A program made the position numbers and the translations under genes. The notes beneath the pieces were generated by a model, which ran no database searches, had not been told where the DNA came from, and worked only from the letters and a program-made list of their open reading frames with translations. Below are positions 1-5,864 of a stretch of DNA of 11,454 nucleotides, in pieces (the first letter of the stretch is position 1; the number at the start of each line of letters is the position of its first letter). The stretch is taken from positions 1-11,454 of the forward strand of contig DATGUV010000038.1 of assembly GCA_035301025.1 (NCBI GenBank), given 5' to 3'. Origin of the DNA: CALAMD01 sp035301025 (GTDB taxonomy: Bacteria > Bacillota > Bacilli > Bacillales > Amphibacillaceae).

Positions 1-184
1 ATGTAACCATATTTTAATCTGTATGAAAACAGGATAAATAAGTGTTTAAAAGACTGGTGTTAAGCCAATCTATAAAGGATAAAATTAATAATTTCAAGGA
101 AACAAACAGAAATGAAGAAAAATTATTTTAATACACTTGCTTATCCCATGAATGATACGATAGAATCCTTTTTGAGGTGATAAA
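1..184. other. AT-rich non-coding leader
   Basis: No reading frame of useful length is visible on either strand, and every forward frame meets early stops. The stretch ends in the GAGGTGA ribosome binding site (174-180) of the following acyltransferase gene. A TTGCTT (137-142) and TAGAAT (161-166) pair with an 18-base gap could be read as a sigma-A promoter. It would start transcription inside the ribosome binding site, so I do not call it. Confidence 0.4.
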
Positions 185-1255
185 GTGGTTGCCTTAAATA
201 AGGATTTAAAAGTAAGTAATGTAAAAGGTGTGTTAATTTTTCTCGTAGTATTCGGGCATTTGATTGAAATTTATAAGAAGGAATACTACGAACTATTTGT
301 GTTTATTTATGCATTTCATATGCCACTTTTTATATTTATTAGTGGATATTTAGCCAAAAGAATGCGCTTTTCTAAAATAATAAATATGATCTTGCTCTAT
401 CTTATATTTCAAACCCTCTTTAATTGGATACTATATATGACAGGAGATTATCCAAATTTACAGTTTACTTATGGAAGACCGCATTTTCATTTATGGTATA
501 TTGTGAGTTTAGGTGTATGGTACAGTATTGCTTTACTGATAAATACTATGAAGTTAAAGGCAATAGGGAAGTGGGGAGTTTTTCTCCTACTATTTATAAT
601 AAGCTTCATATCACGTTGGTATACAAGCGATGTTGCAGATATAGTAACTGAGGAGTATAGTAACTTTACATCTTATACGTTAAGTTATCAAAGAACTTTG
701 TCATTTATGCCTTTTTTCTTTGCAGGATTTTTTATGTCTAAGAGATGGTTAAGCACGTTATATCATTCCTTAGTAAATCCAATAGCAAGTTTACTAATAT
801 TCTCTACGATAATGTTTGTTACCTTTTTGTATACTCAAGAGTCATTCGGTATTGAATCGATCTTTAGGGGGAGTTTTGGAAGTCATCGTTATGTAGAAGA
901 TAATGATGGGGTTGTCGTATATTTATTTAAAATATCGCTTCATTACGTGCTAGCGTTTGGATTGAGCTATGTAATGTTGAACTTGGTATCTAATAGGGAA
1001 AACATATTAACAAAATGGGGGGATCATTCATTACAAATATTTTTATTCCATCCTATTTTTGTTTTTATTATTAGGCAAACAGAGTTTATGGATAGTTGGA
1101 CGCCCTCTACTAAATTAGCTGCCTTTTTTATGGTATCACTTTGGATTGTAATGTTATTAGGTAGTACGATATTTGTACGTTTGACTAACTTTTTATGCAA
1201 CCCATACAAAACAATAGTCAATATCTTGAGGGTTGTACGTGGTGTACGATCATGA
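185..1255 (+). CDS. Membrane acyltransferase, acyltransferase-3 / fucose 4-O-acetylase-like family
   Basis: This 356-residue polytopic membrane protein belongs to the acyltransferase-3 superfamily, in the COG3594-like subgroup that includes fucose 4-O-acetylases. Such proteins move acetyl or acyl groups onto extracellular sugars. Visible signatures are the N-terminal VKGVLIFLVVFGH with the conserved histidine at 25, AFHMPLF with His45, then SGYL, and a late LQIFLFHP segment. About ten hydrophobic helices follow one another. The start is GTG at 185 behind GAGGTGA (174-180). A strong terminator follows the gene, so it looks monocistronic. It lies inside the prophage-like element just before the lysis genes, a common place for phage cargo (moron) genes. 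It may modify the host cell wall or surface glycan, but the acceptor cannot be read from the sequence. Confidence 0.85.
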   Translation: MVALNKDLKVSNVKGVLIFLVVFGHLIEIYKKEYYELFVFIYAFHMPLFIFISGYLAKRMRFSKIINMILLYLIFQTLFNWILYMTGDYPNLQFTYGRPHFHLWYIVSLGVWYSIALLINTMKLKAIGKWGVFLLLFIISFISRWYTSDVADIVTEEYSNFTSYTLSYQRTLSFMPFFFAGFFMSKRWLSTLYHSLVNPIASLLIFSTIMFVTFLYTQESFGIESIFRGSFGSHRYVEDNDGVVVYLFKISLHYVLAFGLSYVMLNLVSNRENILTKWGDHSLQIFLFHPIFVFIIRQTEFMDSWTPSTKLAAFFMVSLWIVMLLGSTIFVRLTNFLCNPYKTIVNILRVVRGVRS

Positions 1256-1299
1256 GTGTTATCTTTATATTTATGAATTGAATAGCTATAGAAATTACT

Positions 1300-1332
1300 A
1301 GACGATTGCCCGATGAGCAATCGTCTTTTTTT
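1300..1332 (+). terminator. Rho-independent terminator after the acyltransferase gene
   Basis: A perfect 10-bp stem (AGACGATTGC at 1300-1309 with GCAATCGTCT at 1317-1326) encloses a 7-base loop and runs into seven T residues (1326-1332). It lies 45 bases beyond the acyltransferase stop and separates that gene from the lysis cassette. Confidence 0.92.
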
Positions 1333-1388
1333 GTATAAAGCAAGATTACTATCTTTACTCATTCGACAAAGGCTGCATACGTTGCAAT

Positions 1389-1396
1389 AGGAGGTG
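1389..1396 (+). promoter_or_regulatory. Ribosome binding site that fixes a TTG start for the holin
   Basis: AGGAGGTG at 1389-1396 is a near-perfect Shine-Dalgarno. It lies 6 bases before TTG at 1403. The upstream in-frame GTG at 1394 is part of the Shine-Dalgarno itself and cannot be the start it serves. Confidence 0.8.
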
Positions 1397-1402
1397 AGAA
1401 CA

Positions 1403-1654
1403 TTGGTAGAGATACTAGCGATGGCCACCGTCATTGCACCAGTGACTGGGGGATTAGTCCAAGCAGTTAAAAATGCTACTCAAGTAAAGAAACGTTATTT
1501 GCCATTAATGGCTGTAGGAGTTGGATTAACGTTAGGAGCTGTTGCTTATTTTTTTGACGCTGAAATCGGTATTCGATTATGGGCTGGTGGTGTGAGCGGA
1601 CTTGCTTCCGTTGGTTTATTTGAGTTGGGTAAAAATGTAAAAACTGGTGAGTGA
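1403..1654 (+). CDS. Phage holin (A118 Hol118-like, phage_holin_5 type)
   Basis: This small holin (83 residues from TTG 1403) would form lesions in the cytoplasmic membrane so that the endolysin encoded next can reach the wall. Three hydrophobic helices are visible, roughly residues 2-20, 32-51 and 57-74, separated by a short basic loop (KNATQVKKR). The segments IAPVTGGLVQAVK and WAGGVSGLASVGLFE resemble the Listeria phage A118 holin family. The length is typical. The gene lies 34 bases upstream of an endolysin on the same strand, the classic lysis cassette. I recognise the family by pattern, not by a search. The start is TTG, set by the AGGAGGTG at 1389-1396. Confidence 0.85.
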   Translation: MVEILAMATVIAPVTGGLVQAVKNATQVKKRYLPLMAVGVGLTLGAVAYFFDAEIGIRLWAGGVSGLASVGLFELGKNVKTGE

Positions 1655-1688
1655 TTGTTATCAATTAAATCCTTAGGAGGAATGTGTG

Positions 1689-2525
1689 ATGTCAAAAATT
1701 TATTTAGATCCAGGACATGGTGGAACAGATGGTGGAGCTTCAGCAAATGGGTTAGTTGAGAAAAATGTAACTCTCTCGATTGCTCTTAAAACTCGTGATA
1801 TATTAAATCGTGATTATGAAGGGCATAGTATCCGGATGAGTCGAACAACAGATAAAGCTGTGAGTCTAACACAACGAACAAATGATGCCAATAGCTGGGG
1901 GGCTGATTACTTTGTTTCGATTCACATCAACGCTGGTGGCGGAACGGGTTACGAAGATTATATTTATAACGGTAGTGTATCTGGAAGCACAGTAACGTAT
2001 CGTGACAAGTTGCATGCAGAAGTGATGAAGCAAGTTGACTTCAGAAATCGTGGAAAAAAACGTAACAATTTCCACGTATTAAGAGAATCCCGTATGCCAG
2101 CGGTTCTAACAGAAAACGGCTTCATTGATACGGTTGCAGATGCGAATAAATTAAAATCAGATGCGTATTTAAACCGTATCGCACTCGGTCATGCGAACGG
2201 AATTGCAAAGGCATTAGAACTTAAAAAGAAATCCAGTGGTGGTTCGGGCACCTACACTGTAAAAGCTGGGGACACACTTTGGAGTATTGCGCAGGCGCAT
2301 AATATGACCGTGCAACAACTGAAAGATTTAAATGGACTAACAAGTGATGTCATTCAGCCTGGACAAGTCCTAAAAGTCACTGGAGCAGTATATCACACGG
2401 TAGCATCCGGTGAGACACTTTGGGGAATTTCCCAGCAATATAACACAACAGTAGCAAAGATTAAAAGCCTGAATGGACTCTCTAGTGATGTAATCCAACC
2501 AGGGCAAAGATTGAGAGTTAAATAA
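1689..2525 (+). CDS. Endolysin: N-acetylmuramoyl-L-alanine amidase (Amidase_3) with two LysM repeats
   Basis: The 278-residue protein cuts the amide bond between N-acetylmuramic acid and L-alanine in peptidoglycan. The Amidase_3 domain spans about residues 3-177. Zinc ligands are His10 in DPGHGG, Glu24 in GLVEKN and His79 in SIHIN. Glu142 in VLTENGF is the likely catalytic glutamate. A Gly/Ser linker (about 181-187) leads to two LysM wall-binding repeats, about 188-231 and 234-278, each with a GDTLW/GETLW and IQPGQ signature. There is no signal peptide, which fits holin-dependent release. AGGAGG at 1675-1680 lies 8 bases before ATG 1689, which I prefer over the GTG at 1686. It differs from B. 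subtilis skin CwlA, as I recall that protein, in having an Amidase_3 catalytic domain. Confidence 0.93.
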   Translation: MSKIYLDPGHGGTDGGASANGLVEKNVTLSIALKTRDILNRDYEGHSIRMSRTTDKAVSLTQRTNDANSWGADYFVSIHINAGGGTGYEDYIYNGSVSGSTVTYRDKLHAEVMKQVDFRNRGKKRNNFHVLRESRMPAVLTENGFIDTVADANKLKSDAYLNRIALGHANGIAKALELKKKSSGGSGTYTVKAGDTLWSIAQAHNMTVQQLKDLNGLTSDVIQPGQVLKVTGAVYHTVASGETLWGISQQYNTTVAKIKSLNGLSSDVIQPGQRLRVK

Positions 2526-2542
2526 GTTAAAGGTTTGAAGAT

Positions 2543-2583
2543 AAAATGCGACTGCTCATTCAATTGAGTAGTCGCATTTTTTG
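2543..2583 (+). terminator. Rho-independent terminator after the lysis cassette
   Basis: A 16-base arm (2543-2558) pairs with 2565-2580 through one G-U wobble around a 6-base loop. The rising arm ends in a T run up to 2582. It lies 17 bases after the endolysin stop, so holin and endolysin end their transcript here. Confidence 0.9.
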
Positions 2584-2635
2584 TATATTAGATAATATGT
2601 AGCTATTTATAGTTGCTTTTCTCTTCATTAATTAT

Positions 2636-2817
2636 CTAGGGAAAGGGTTTGACATTCTCTGTAATCTCTTCAGTAGATTCATCGATGTACTTTACTAATT
2701 TCAACAATCTTTTATAGCATGCTCTTTAGTGTAAAGTGTATCATCACGCATCAAAATAATCGTATGTATTATCTCCTCCTTAATATATGTCTTATCATGA
2801 ACTTCATCTAAATCCAC
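2636..2817 (-). pseudogene. Frameshifted small gene remnant, function unknown
   Basis: On the minus strand a frame opens at GTG 2817 (VDLDEVHDKTYIKEE...) and stops at 2701 after 38 codons, ending HAIKDC. Adding one base near 2708 would carry the reading smoothly into another frame, LLKLVKYIDESTEE, which ends in VKPFP at the TAG at 2636-2638. The joined product of roughly 59 residues is acidic and helical-looking and reads like a real protein on both sides of the shift, so I interpret a one-base deletion. A GGGG stretch upstream of the GTG is a weak ribosome binding site. I do not recognise the family. It could also be two chance open frames. Confidence 0.45.
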
Positions 2818-2932
2818 TCTAACCAACCCCAGTTTTCAAATTTTCAATATTTATTTATATTTTATTACATTTTGGAATATATATACTCACTATCTATATG
2901 CCGTGATAAGAACGAGTGTTCTATGGATGTCA

Positions 2933-2963
2933 GTAATCTGTACAAACTGTGTTCGCATACCTT
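2933..2963 (+). promoter_or_regulatory. Candidate sigma-E promoter for the recombinase
   Basis: GTAATCTG (2933-2940) fits the sigma-E -35 pattern GKMATATT at six of eight positions. CATACCTT (2956-2963) fits the -10 pattern CATACAMT at six of eight. The gap is 15 bases. A start near 2970 would leave a leader of about 105 bases before the recombinase TTG. B. subtilis spoIVCA is transcribed in the mother cell by sigma-E with SpoIIID, so such a promoter is expected. The match is moderate and the call tentative. Confidence 0.35.
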
Positions 2964-2981
2964 GTATAGAGGTGATGCAGC

Positions 2982-3149
2982 ATGAGGATCAACATCATTA
3001 AAGGTCCACGGTTTACTGAGCAAATAGAATGCTGTTATGATTTCTTACTATCTACATATCGAAAGGAGCATTCTATTGATTGCAATATACGTAAGAGTGT
3101 CCACAGAAGAACAGAGTGTGAAGGGGTACAGCGTACGGAGTCAGATTGA
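2982..3149 (+). CDS. Small ORF overlapping the recombinase start, unknown function
   Basis: A 55-codon ORF starts at ATG 2982 behind GAGGTGAT (2969-2976) and begins MRINIIKGPRFTEQIECCYD. It overlaps the recombinase gene by 74 bases in another frame. The first 30 or so residues look like genuine protein. The tail after 3076 is constrained by the recombinase frame and may be mere read-through. The arrangement suggests translational coupling of the recombinase. Small genes beside large serine integrases sometimes encode recombination directionality factors, but nothing in the sequence proves that here. If the sigma-E promoter at 2933-2963 is right, its transcript would begin at the ribosome binding site and hardly serve this ORF, so it would need another promoter. 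Confidence 0.4.
   Translation: MRINIIKGPRFTEQIECCYDFLLSTYRKEHSIDCNIRKSVHRRTECEGVQRTESD
3062..3068 (+). promoter_or_regulatory. Ribosome binding site that fixes a TTG start for the recombinase
   Basis: AAAGGAG at 3062-3068 lies 7 bases before TTG 3076. An in-frame ATG at 3037 has no ribosome binding site and would add 13 residues ahead of the conserved N-terminus MIAIYVRVST. Confidence 0.8.
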
Positions 3150-4578
3150 AGAGTGTACGTTAAAAGCTGGAACGACTGATGTACTTAAATACGTAGATGA
3201 TGGCTTCTCAGGTGAGTTACTAGCTCGTCCTGAGCTCGATCGTCTCCGTGAAGACATGAACGAAGGACTCATTACAAAATTAGTATGTTATGATCCGGAT
3301 CGTCTTTCTCGTAAACTATTAAACCAATTACTCATTGATGATGAAATTCGCAAAAACAAGGTAGAATTGGTCTTTGTAAATGGAGATTATGCCAACACTC
3401 CTGAAGGACAATTGTTTTTCTCTATGCGTGGAGCAATTTCAGAGTTCGAAAAAGCTAAAATCAAAGAACGTACATCTTCAGGAAGAAGAAGAAAAGCTCA
3501 AGAAGGATACGTTGTCAAAGATAGTGGTTTGTTTGGCTATGACTATGATTCTAAAGAGCAAACGTATGTCATTAATAAAGCAGAAGCGAAAAATGTTCAA
3601 ATGATTTTTCACCACTTTACGGACCCTCAAACAATGTTCCAAGGTATGAACGGTATTGCCAAGCATTTAACAGATATCGGTATTCCTACAGCTCGGGGAG
3701 GGAAAGTGTGGCATAGGCAAGTCGTTCGTCAAATCTTGCTAAATGAATCATATACAGGTACGTATTACCAAAACAAATATGATACAGAAGGAGATTACGT
3801 GAATAAACAAGCGGGAGAAGCGTATGAAGTTGGTAAATTACGTCCACGTGAAGAATGGATTGAAATGAATATTCCACGAATCATTCCTCAAGAACAATAT
3901 GAATTTGCTCAAGTATTGTTGAAACAGTCAAGAAGACGCCATGCAAGTATAGAAAAACATGCGTACTTACTTTCAGGACTTGTTCGTTGTGGTCGTTGTG
4001 GAGAAACAATGAACGGTCGAAAGCGTAAGTCGCACGGGAAAAATTACTATGTGTATGAATGTAGAAAAAATTATGCAGGTGCTAAATCTCGTGGATGTGG
4101 CCGGATGATGAGTGAGAATAAATTAAATAAGCATGTGTGGAAACAAGTGCTTTCTTTCATCAATAATCCTGTACAAGTAACGGATTATGAAAAGGTTCCT
4201 GTGAAAAACATATATATAGAAGATGAAATCAATCACTTAAAAGAGCAAATAGAAAATACGAAAAGAGGGCGCAGTCGCTTATTGACACTTGTAAGCATGA
4301 GTGAGGAAGAAATCGACATCGAAGAAATTAAAGATAAAATCCGTGAACTCCAAGAAAATGAAAAAGAACTCCGTAAACATTTAGAAAGACTACAATCGGA
4401 ACATCTAGATGTACATACGATCGAAAACAAAACGAACCATCTTGAGGAAGCCATTGAGTATTATATAACACTTGATGGAGAAAATTTAACGGTGGAAGAG
4501 AAACAAAAGATTTTACGTATGATTCTTGAAGAAGTAAACGTAATAAACGCTGAGTATATATCTATTCGCACATTCTAA
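3076..4578 (+). CDS. spoIVCA: Sporulation large serine recombinase, SpoIVCA (CisA)-like
   Basis: The 500-residue enzyme would excise the sigK intervening element in the mother cell by a double-strand break with a covalent 5'-phosphoserine intermediate. The length equals that of B. subtilis SpoIVCA as I recall it, and long segments look near-identical, such as KAKIKERTSSGR and KVWHRQVVRQIL. Domains are: resolvase catalytic domain (about 1-145) with nucleophile Ser9 in YVRVSTEEQ and active-site Arg76 and Arg79 in DPDRLSRK; recombinase DNA-binding domain (about 150-285); zinc ribbon with Cys305, Cys308, Cys329 and Cys341; a coiled-coil region (about 380-465); and a short C-terminal segment. The start is TTG 3076. 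It runs convergent to the 5' half of sigK, as in B. subtilis. It appears intact, with no frameshift or missing catalytic residue. A phage integrase of the same family is the alternative, but the split sigK beside it argues for SpoIVCA. Confidence 0.93.
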   Translation: MIAIYVRVSTEEQSVKGYSVRSQIEECTLKAGTTDVLKYVDDGFSGELLARPELDRLREDMNEGLITKLVCYDPDRLSRKLLNQLLIDDEIRKNKVELVFVNGDYANTPEGQLFFSMRGAISEFEKAKIKERTSSGRRRKAQEGYVVKDSGLFGYDYDSKEQTYVINKAEAKNVQMIFHHFTDPQTMFQGMNGIAKHLTDIGIPTARGGKVWHRQVVRQILLNESYTGTYYQNKYDTEGDYVNKQAGEAYEVGKLRPREEWIEMNIPRIIPQEQYEFAQVLLKQSRRRHASIEKHAYLLSGLVRCGRCGETMNGRKRKSHGKNYYVYECRKNYAGAKSRGCGRMMSENKLNKHVWKQVLSFINNPVQVTDYEKVPVKNIYIEDEINHLKEQIENTKRGRSRLLTLVSMSEEEIDIEEIKDKIRELQENEKELRKHLERLQSEHLDVHTIENKTNHLEEAIEYYITLDGENLTVEEKQKILRMILEEVNVINAEYISIRTF

Positions 4579-4655
4579 CATACAGCTCTCCTTTTCAGAG
4601 ACGGAAGCATAAAGTTGCAGAATTGACAGAGCTATTAATGTACATAAATTAGAGA

Positions 4656-4681
4656 ACCCACACCGAAATGATTGTGTGGGT
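4656..4681. terminator. Hairpin between convergent genes, possible weak bidirectional terminator
   Basis: ACCCACAC (4656-4663) pairs perfectly with GTGTGGGT (4674-4681) around a 10-base loop. It lies between the recombinase stop (4578) and the stop of the convergent DUF4064 gene (4714). Neither side has a proper T run, so termination would be weak. It is the only strong hairpin in this gap. Confidence 0.4.
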
Positions 4682-4713
4682 ACTGACATTCATATGATAT
4701 AATTAAATAATTG

Positions 4714-5052
4714 CTATTGCACTGTTGGTTCCTTTTTGAAGACTCCCATAATTCCTGCGATTAAAATTAATATACCAGGAACTAGGTAGAACATTGAAAT
4801 TGAAATGAATCCACCCACCGCTGCAACAAGTAGCATGATTCCTCCTACTTTTGCATTAGAGCGTACTTGGACTGATCCAATAATCGCTAAAATTGAAAAT
4901 ACAAATGCTAACCAACCTAAACTAGTGATAGTACTTGTACCTGAGCTACTGAATACAGCATCTACCTCACCAACAAATAGAGCCATTATTGCTCCGATAA
5001 AACCAAATATTCCCCCAATTAATCCTAATACAAATTCTGCTGTTCTGTTCAT
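4714..5052 (-). CDS. DUF4064 family small membrane protein
   Basis: The 112-residue protein has four predicted membrane helices, about residues 5-27, 43-62, 68-87 and 88-105, with almost no loops and a short basic tail. The N-terminus NRTAEFVLGLIGGIFGFIGA and the late PGILILIAGIMG match what I know of the DUF4064 family, which is common in Bacillus and has no known function. AGGAGG ends 6 bases before ATG 5052, so the start is firm. It lies inside the element, between the recombinase and the attachment core, and reads toward the recombinase. I see no sign of co-transcription with sigK, whose truncated frame stops 252 bases upstream. It is best read as cargo of the element. Confidence 0.85.
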   Translation of the reverse strand: MNRTAEFVLGLIGGIFGFIGAIMALFVGEVDAVFSSSGTSTITSLGWLAFVFSILAIIGSVQVRSNAKVGGIMLLVAAVGGFISISMFYLVPGILILIAGIMGVFKKEPTVQ

Positions 5053-5304
5053 GTTATTCCTCCTACATTAATATTTTATCTATGATTTATAATCATGGAT
5101 TAACAGTTAGTTAGAACAATCATTCATTAAAATATGTATAAATTCATTCAATTAATGAATCAAAAGAACTAAATCTTTTGAATATGAGTAATAAGAACTA
5201 TTAATTATATAGGTATTATACACTATTTATTTGAATATACAATAATTTCAAGTTTAAGTATCATATGTATTGTATTTTTCTGCAGTTATTATACCTGCAA
5301 TTTT
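5053..5304. other. AT-rich gap with small inverted repeats
   Basis: This 252-bp stretch separates the DUF4064 start from the end of the truncated sigK frame and should hold the DUF4064 promoter, but I see no convincing -35/-10 pair. It holds two perfect 7-bp inverted repeats: ATTCATT/AATGAAT (5142-5160) and CAAAAGA/TCTTTTG (5161-5180). They abut each other. Either could be an operator, or simply reflect the AT-rich composition. Confidence 0.4.
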
Positions 5305-5784
5305 TTAGAAGATGTTTAATCTGTCTGATATTCTTTCTACCGGGAGGAGTATGTGTTGGAACTCAGCGTTCAGAAGTGTCAAACAGTATACAAGGAATAT
5401 GGGTGTTTTAGTACATTTTACGCACTTCCCTCTAGTCATAAGTATCTCATTTTCAATACACCTGGCTGCATACGTGGCTAATTTGGTTCCACGACCTTTT
5501 TTATAACTTTCCACACCTTTGATCAATCCGATTGTTCCAATGGATATAAGGTCTTCTGTATCTTCACCAGTATTGTCAAATTTTTTTACGATGTGGGCAA
5601 CTAATCGCAAATTATGTTCGATGAGCTTATTTCGTGCGTTATGATCACCTTCTTGCATCAACTTGATATATTTTGCTTCATCTTTAGGGGAGAGGGGTTG
5701 TGGGAACGCTTGGTTTTTCACATAGGAAATGAAAAACAATGTTTCTTTCATAATAAATGCTAGGAAGCTCATAATTCCGGACAA
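5305..5784 (-). CDS. sigK: Pro-sigma-K, N-terminal half, interrupted by the skin-like element (SpoIVCB equivalent)
   Basis: Residues 1-116 are the N-terminal part of pro-sigma-K, the late mother-cell sigma factor. Residues 1-20 form the hydrophobic pro-sequence. In B. subtilis SpoIVFB removes about 20 residues, and here the matching cut would fall at Ser20/Tyr21 before YVKNQAFPQPL. Region 2 follows: LIEHNLRLVAHIVKKF (55-69), then GEDTEDLISIGTIGLIKG (73-90) and GTKLATYAARCIENEILM (99-116). The last 43 residues (starting TRGKCVKC) are element-derived and have no sigma-factor character. Regions 3 and 4 are absent, so this frame alone cannot make a working sigma factor. The start is TTG 5784, behind AAGGAGGTG with a 7-base gap. 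Excision at 5447-5451 should restore a full gene. Confidence 0.95.
   Translation of the reverse strand: MSGIMSFLAFIMKETLFFISYVKNQAFPQPLSPKDEAKYIKLMQEGDHNARNKLIEHNLRLVAHIVKKFDNTGEDTEDLISIGTIGLIKGVESYKKGRGTKLATYAARCIENEILMTRGKCVKCTKTPIFLVYCLTLLNAEFQHILLPVERISDRLNIF
5442..5459 (-). other. Attachment site of the skin-like element, core AATGA
   Basis: On the minus strand codons 111-113 of sigK read GAA AAT GAG. AATGA (5451-5447) is, as I recall, the 5-bp core shared by both ends of B. subtilis skin, at the same codons. GTAT and ATAC (5459-5456 and 5445-5442) form a small inverted repeat around it. Sigma-K similarity ends 4 codons downstream, after ILM. The partner site should be off-window to the left. 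Confidence 0.8.
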
Positions 5785-5827
5785 ATAGATGCACCTCCTT
5801 ATGTCAGTGGGCGATAGCCTATAGTTA

Positions 5828-5857
5828 TGTGTATGTTTGTATATTAGAAAACGTGTC
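5828..5857 (-). promoter_or_regulatory. sigK promoter, sigma-E type
   Basis: On the minus strand CATACACA (5835-5828) matches the sigma-E -10 pattern CATACAMT at seven of eight positions. A 14-base gap separates it from GACACGTT (5857-5850), a poor -35 (five of eight), as expected for a promoter that needs an activator. A start near 5821 gives a leader of about 37 bases. B. subtilis sigK is first transcribed by sigma-E with SpoIIID. Confidence 0.75.
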
Positions 5858-5864
5858 TGTCCAT
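5855..5864 (-). promoter_or_regulatory. SpoIIID box at the sigK promoter
   Basis: ATGGACAGAC on the minus strand matches the SpoIIID consensus WWRRACARNY at every position. It overlaps the edge of the weak sigma-E -35, where an activator would act. It directly abuts the T run of the mrp operon terminator. Confidence 0.7.

Larger units (their letters stand above)
2584..2981. other. 398-bp intergenic stretch with a degenerate gene and a candidate promoter
   Basis: Between the lysis terminator and the recombinase region there is no intact gene longer than about 40 codons. The left half holds a frameshifted remnant on the minus strand (2636-2817). The part from about 2818 to 2930 is AT-rich with nothing I can name. 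The right end carries a candidate sigma-E promoter (2933-2963) and the ribosome binding site of a small ORF (2969-2976). Confidence 0.5.
1..5451. mobile_element. skin-like sigK intervening element (partial, recombinase-proximal end)
   Basis: I infer a prophage-derived element that interrupts sigK. Its right boundary is the AATGA core at 5447-5451, where the sigma-K reading frame ends abruptly after IENEILM. Inside are a SpoIVCA-type serine recombinase convergent with the truncated sigK, a holin-endolysin pair, an acyltransferase and a DUF4064 gene. In B. subtilis skin the order is similar: spoIVCA lies next to the 5' half of sigK (spoIVCB), and the holin and amidase genes yqxH and cwlA lie further in. 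The left boundary and the C-terminal half of sigK are not in the window, so the element's total length is unknown and its start here is just the window edge. Confidence 0.85.

Noticed and set aside
1383..1392. CATACGTT upstream of the holin, like a sigma-E -10
   Set aside because: No matching -35 lies 14-15 bases upstream, and transcription would start inside the holin ribosome binding site.
1024..1434. 136-codon open frame on the minus strand
   Set aside because: It is antisense to the end of the acyltransferase gene, spans a strong terminator, and has no convincing protein character.
3037..3075. Earlier in-frame ATG for the recombinase
   Set aside because: It has no ribosome binding site, and the extra 13 residues are absent from SpoIVCA proteins, while TTG 3076 has AAAGGAG at ideal spacing.
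5142..5180. Two adjacent 7-bp inverted repeats as secondary attachment sites
   Set aside because: They contain AATGA-like strings but lie in AT-rich DNA, away from the sigK boundary, and lack any matching flank.
2584..5304. CRISPR array, tRNA or riboswitch in the intergenic gaps
   Set aside because: No spaced direct repeats, no cloverleaf with a T-loop motif and no recognisable aptamer core were found in these gaps.
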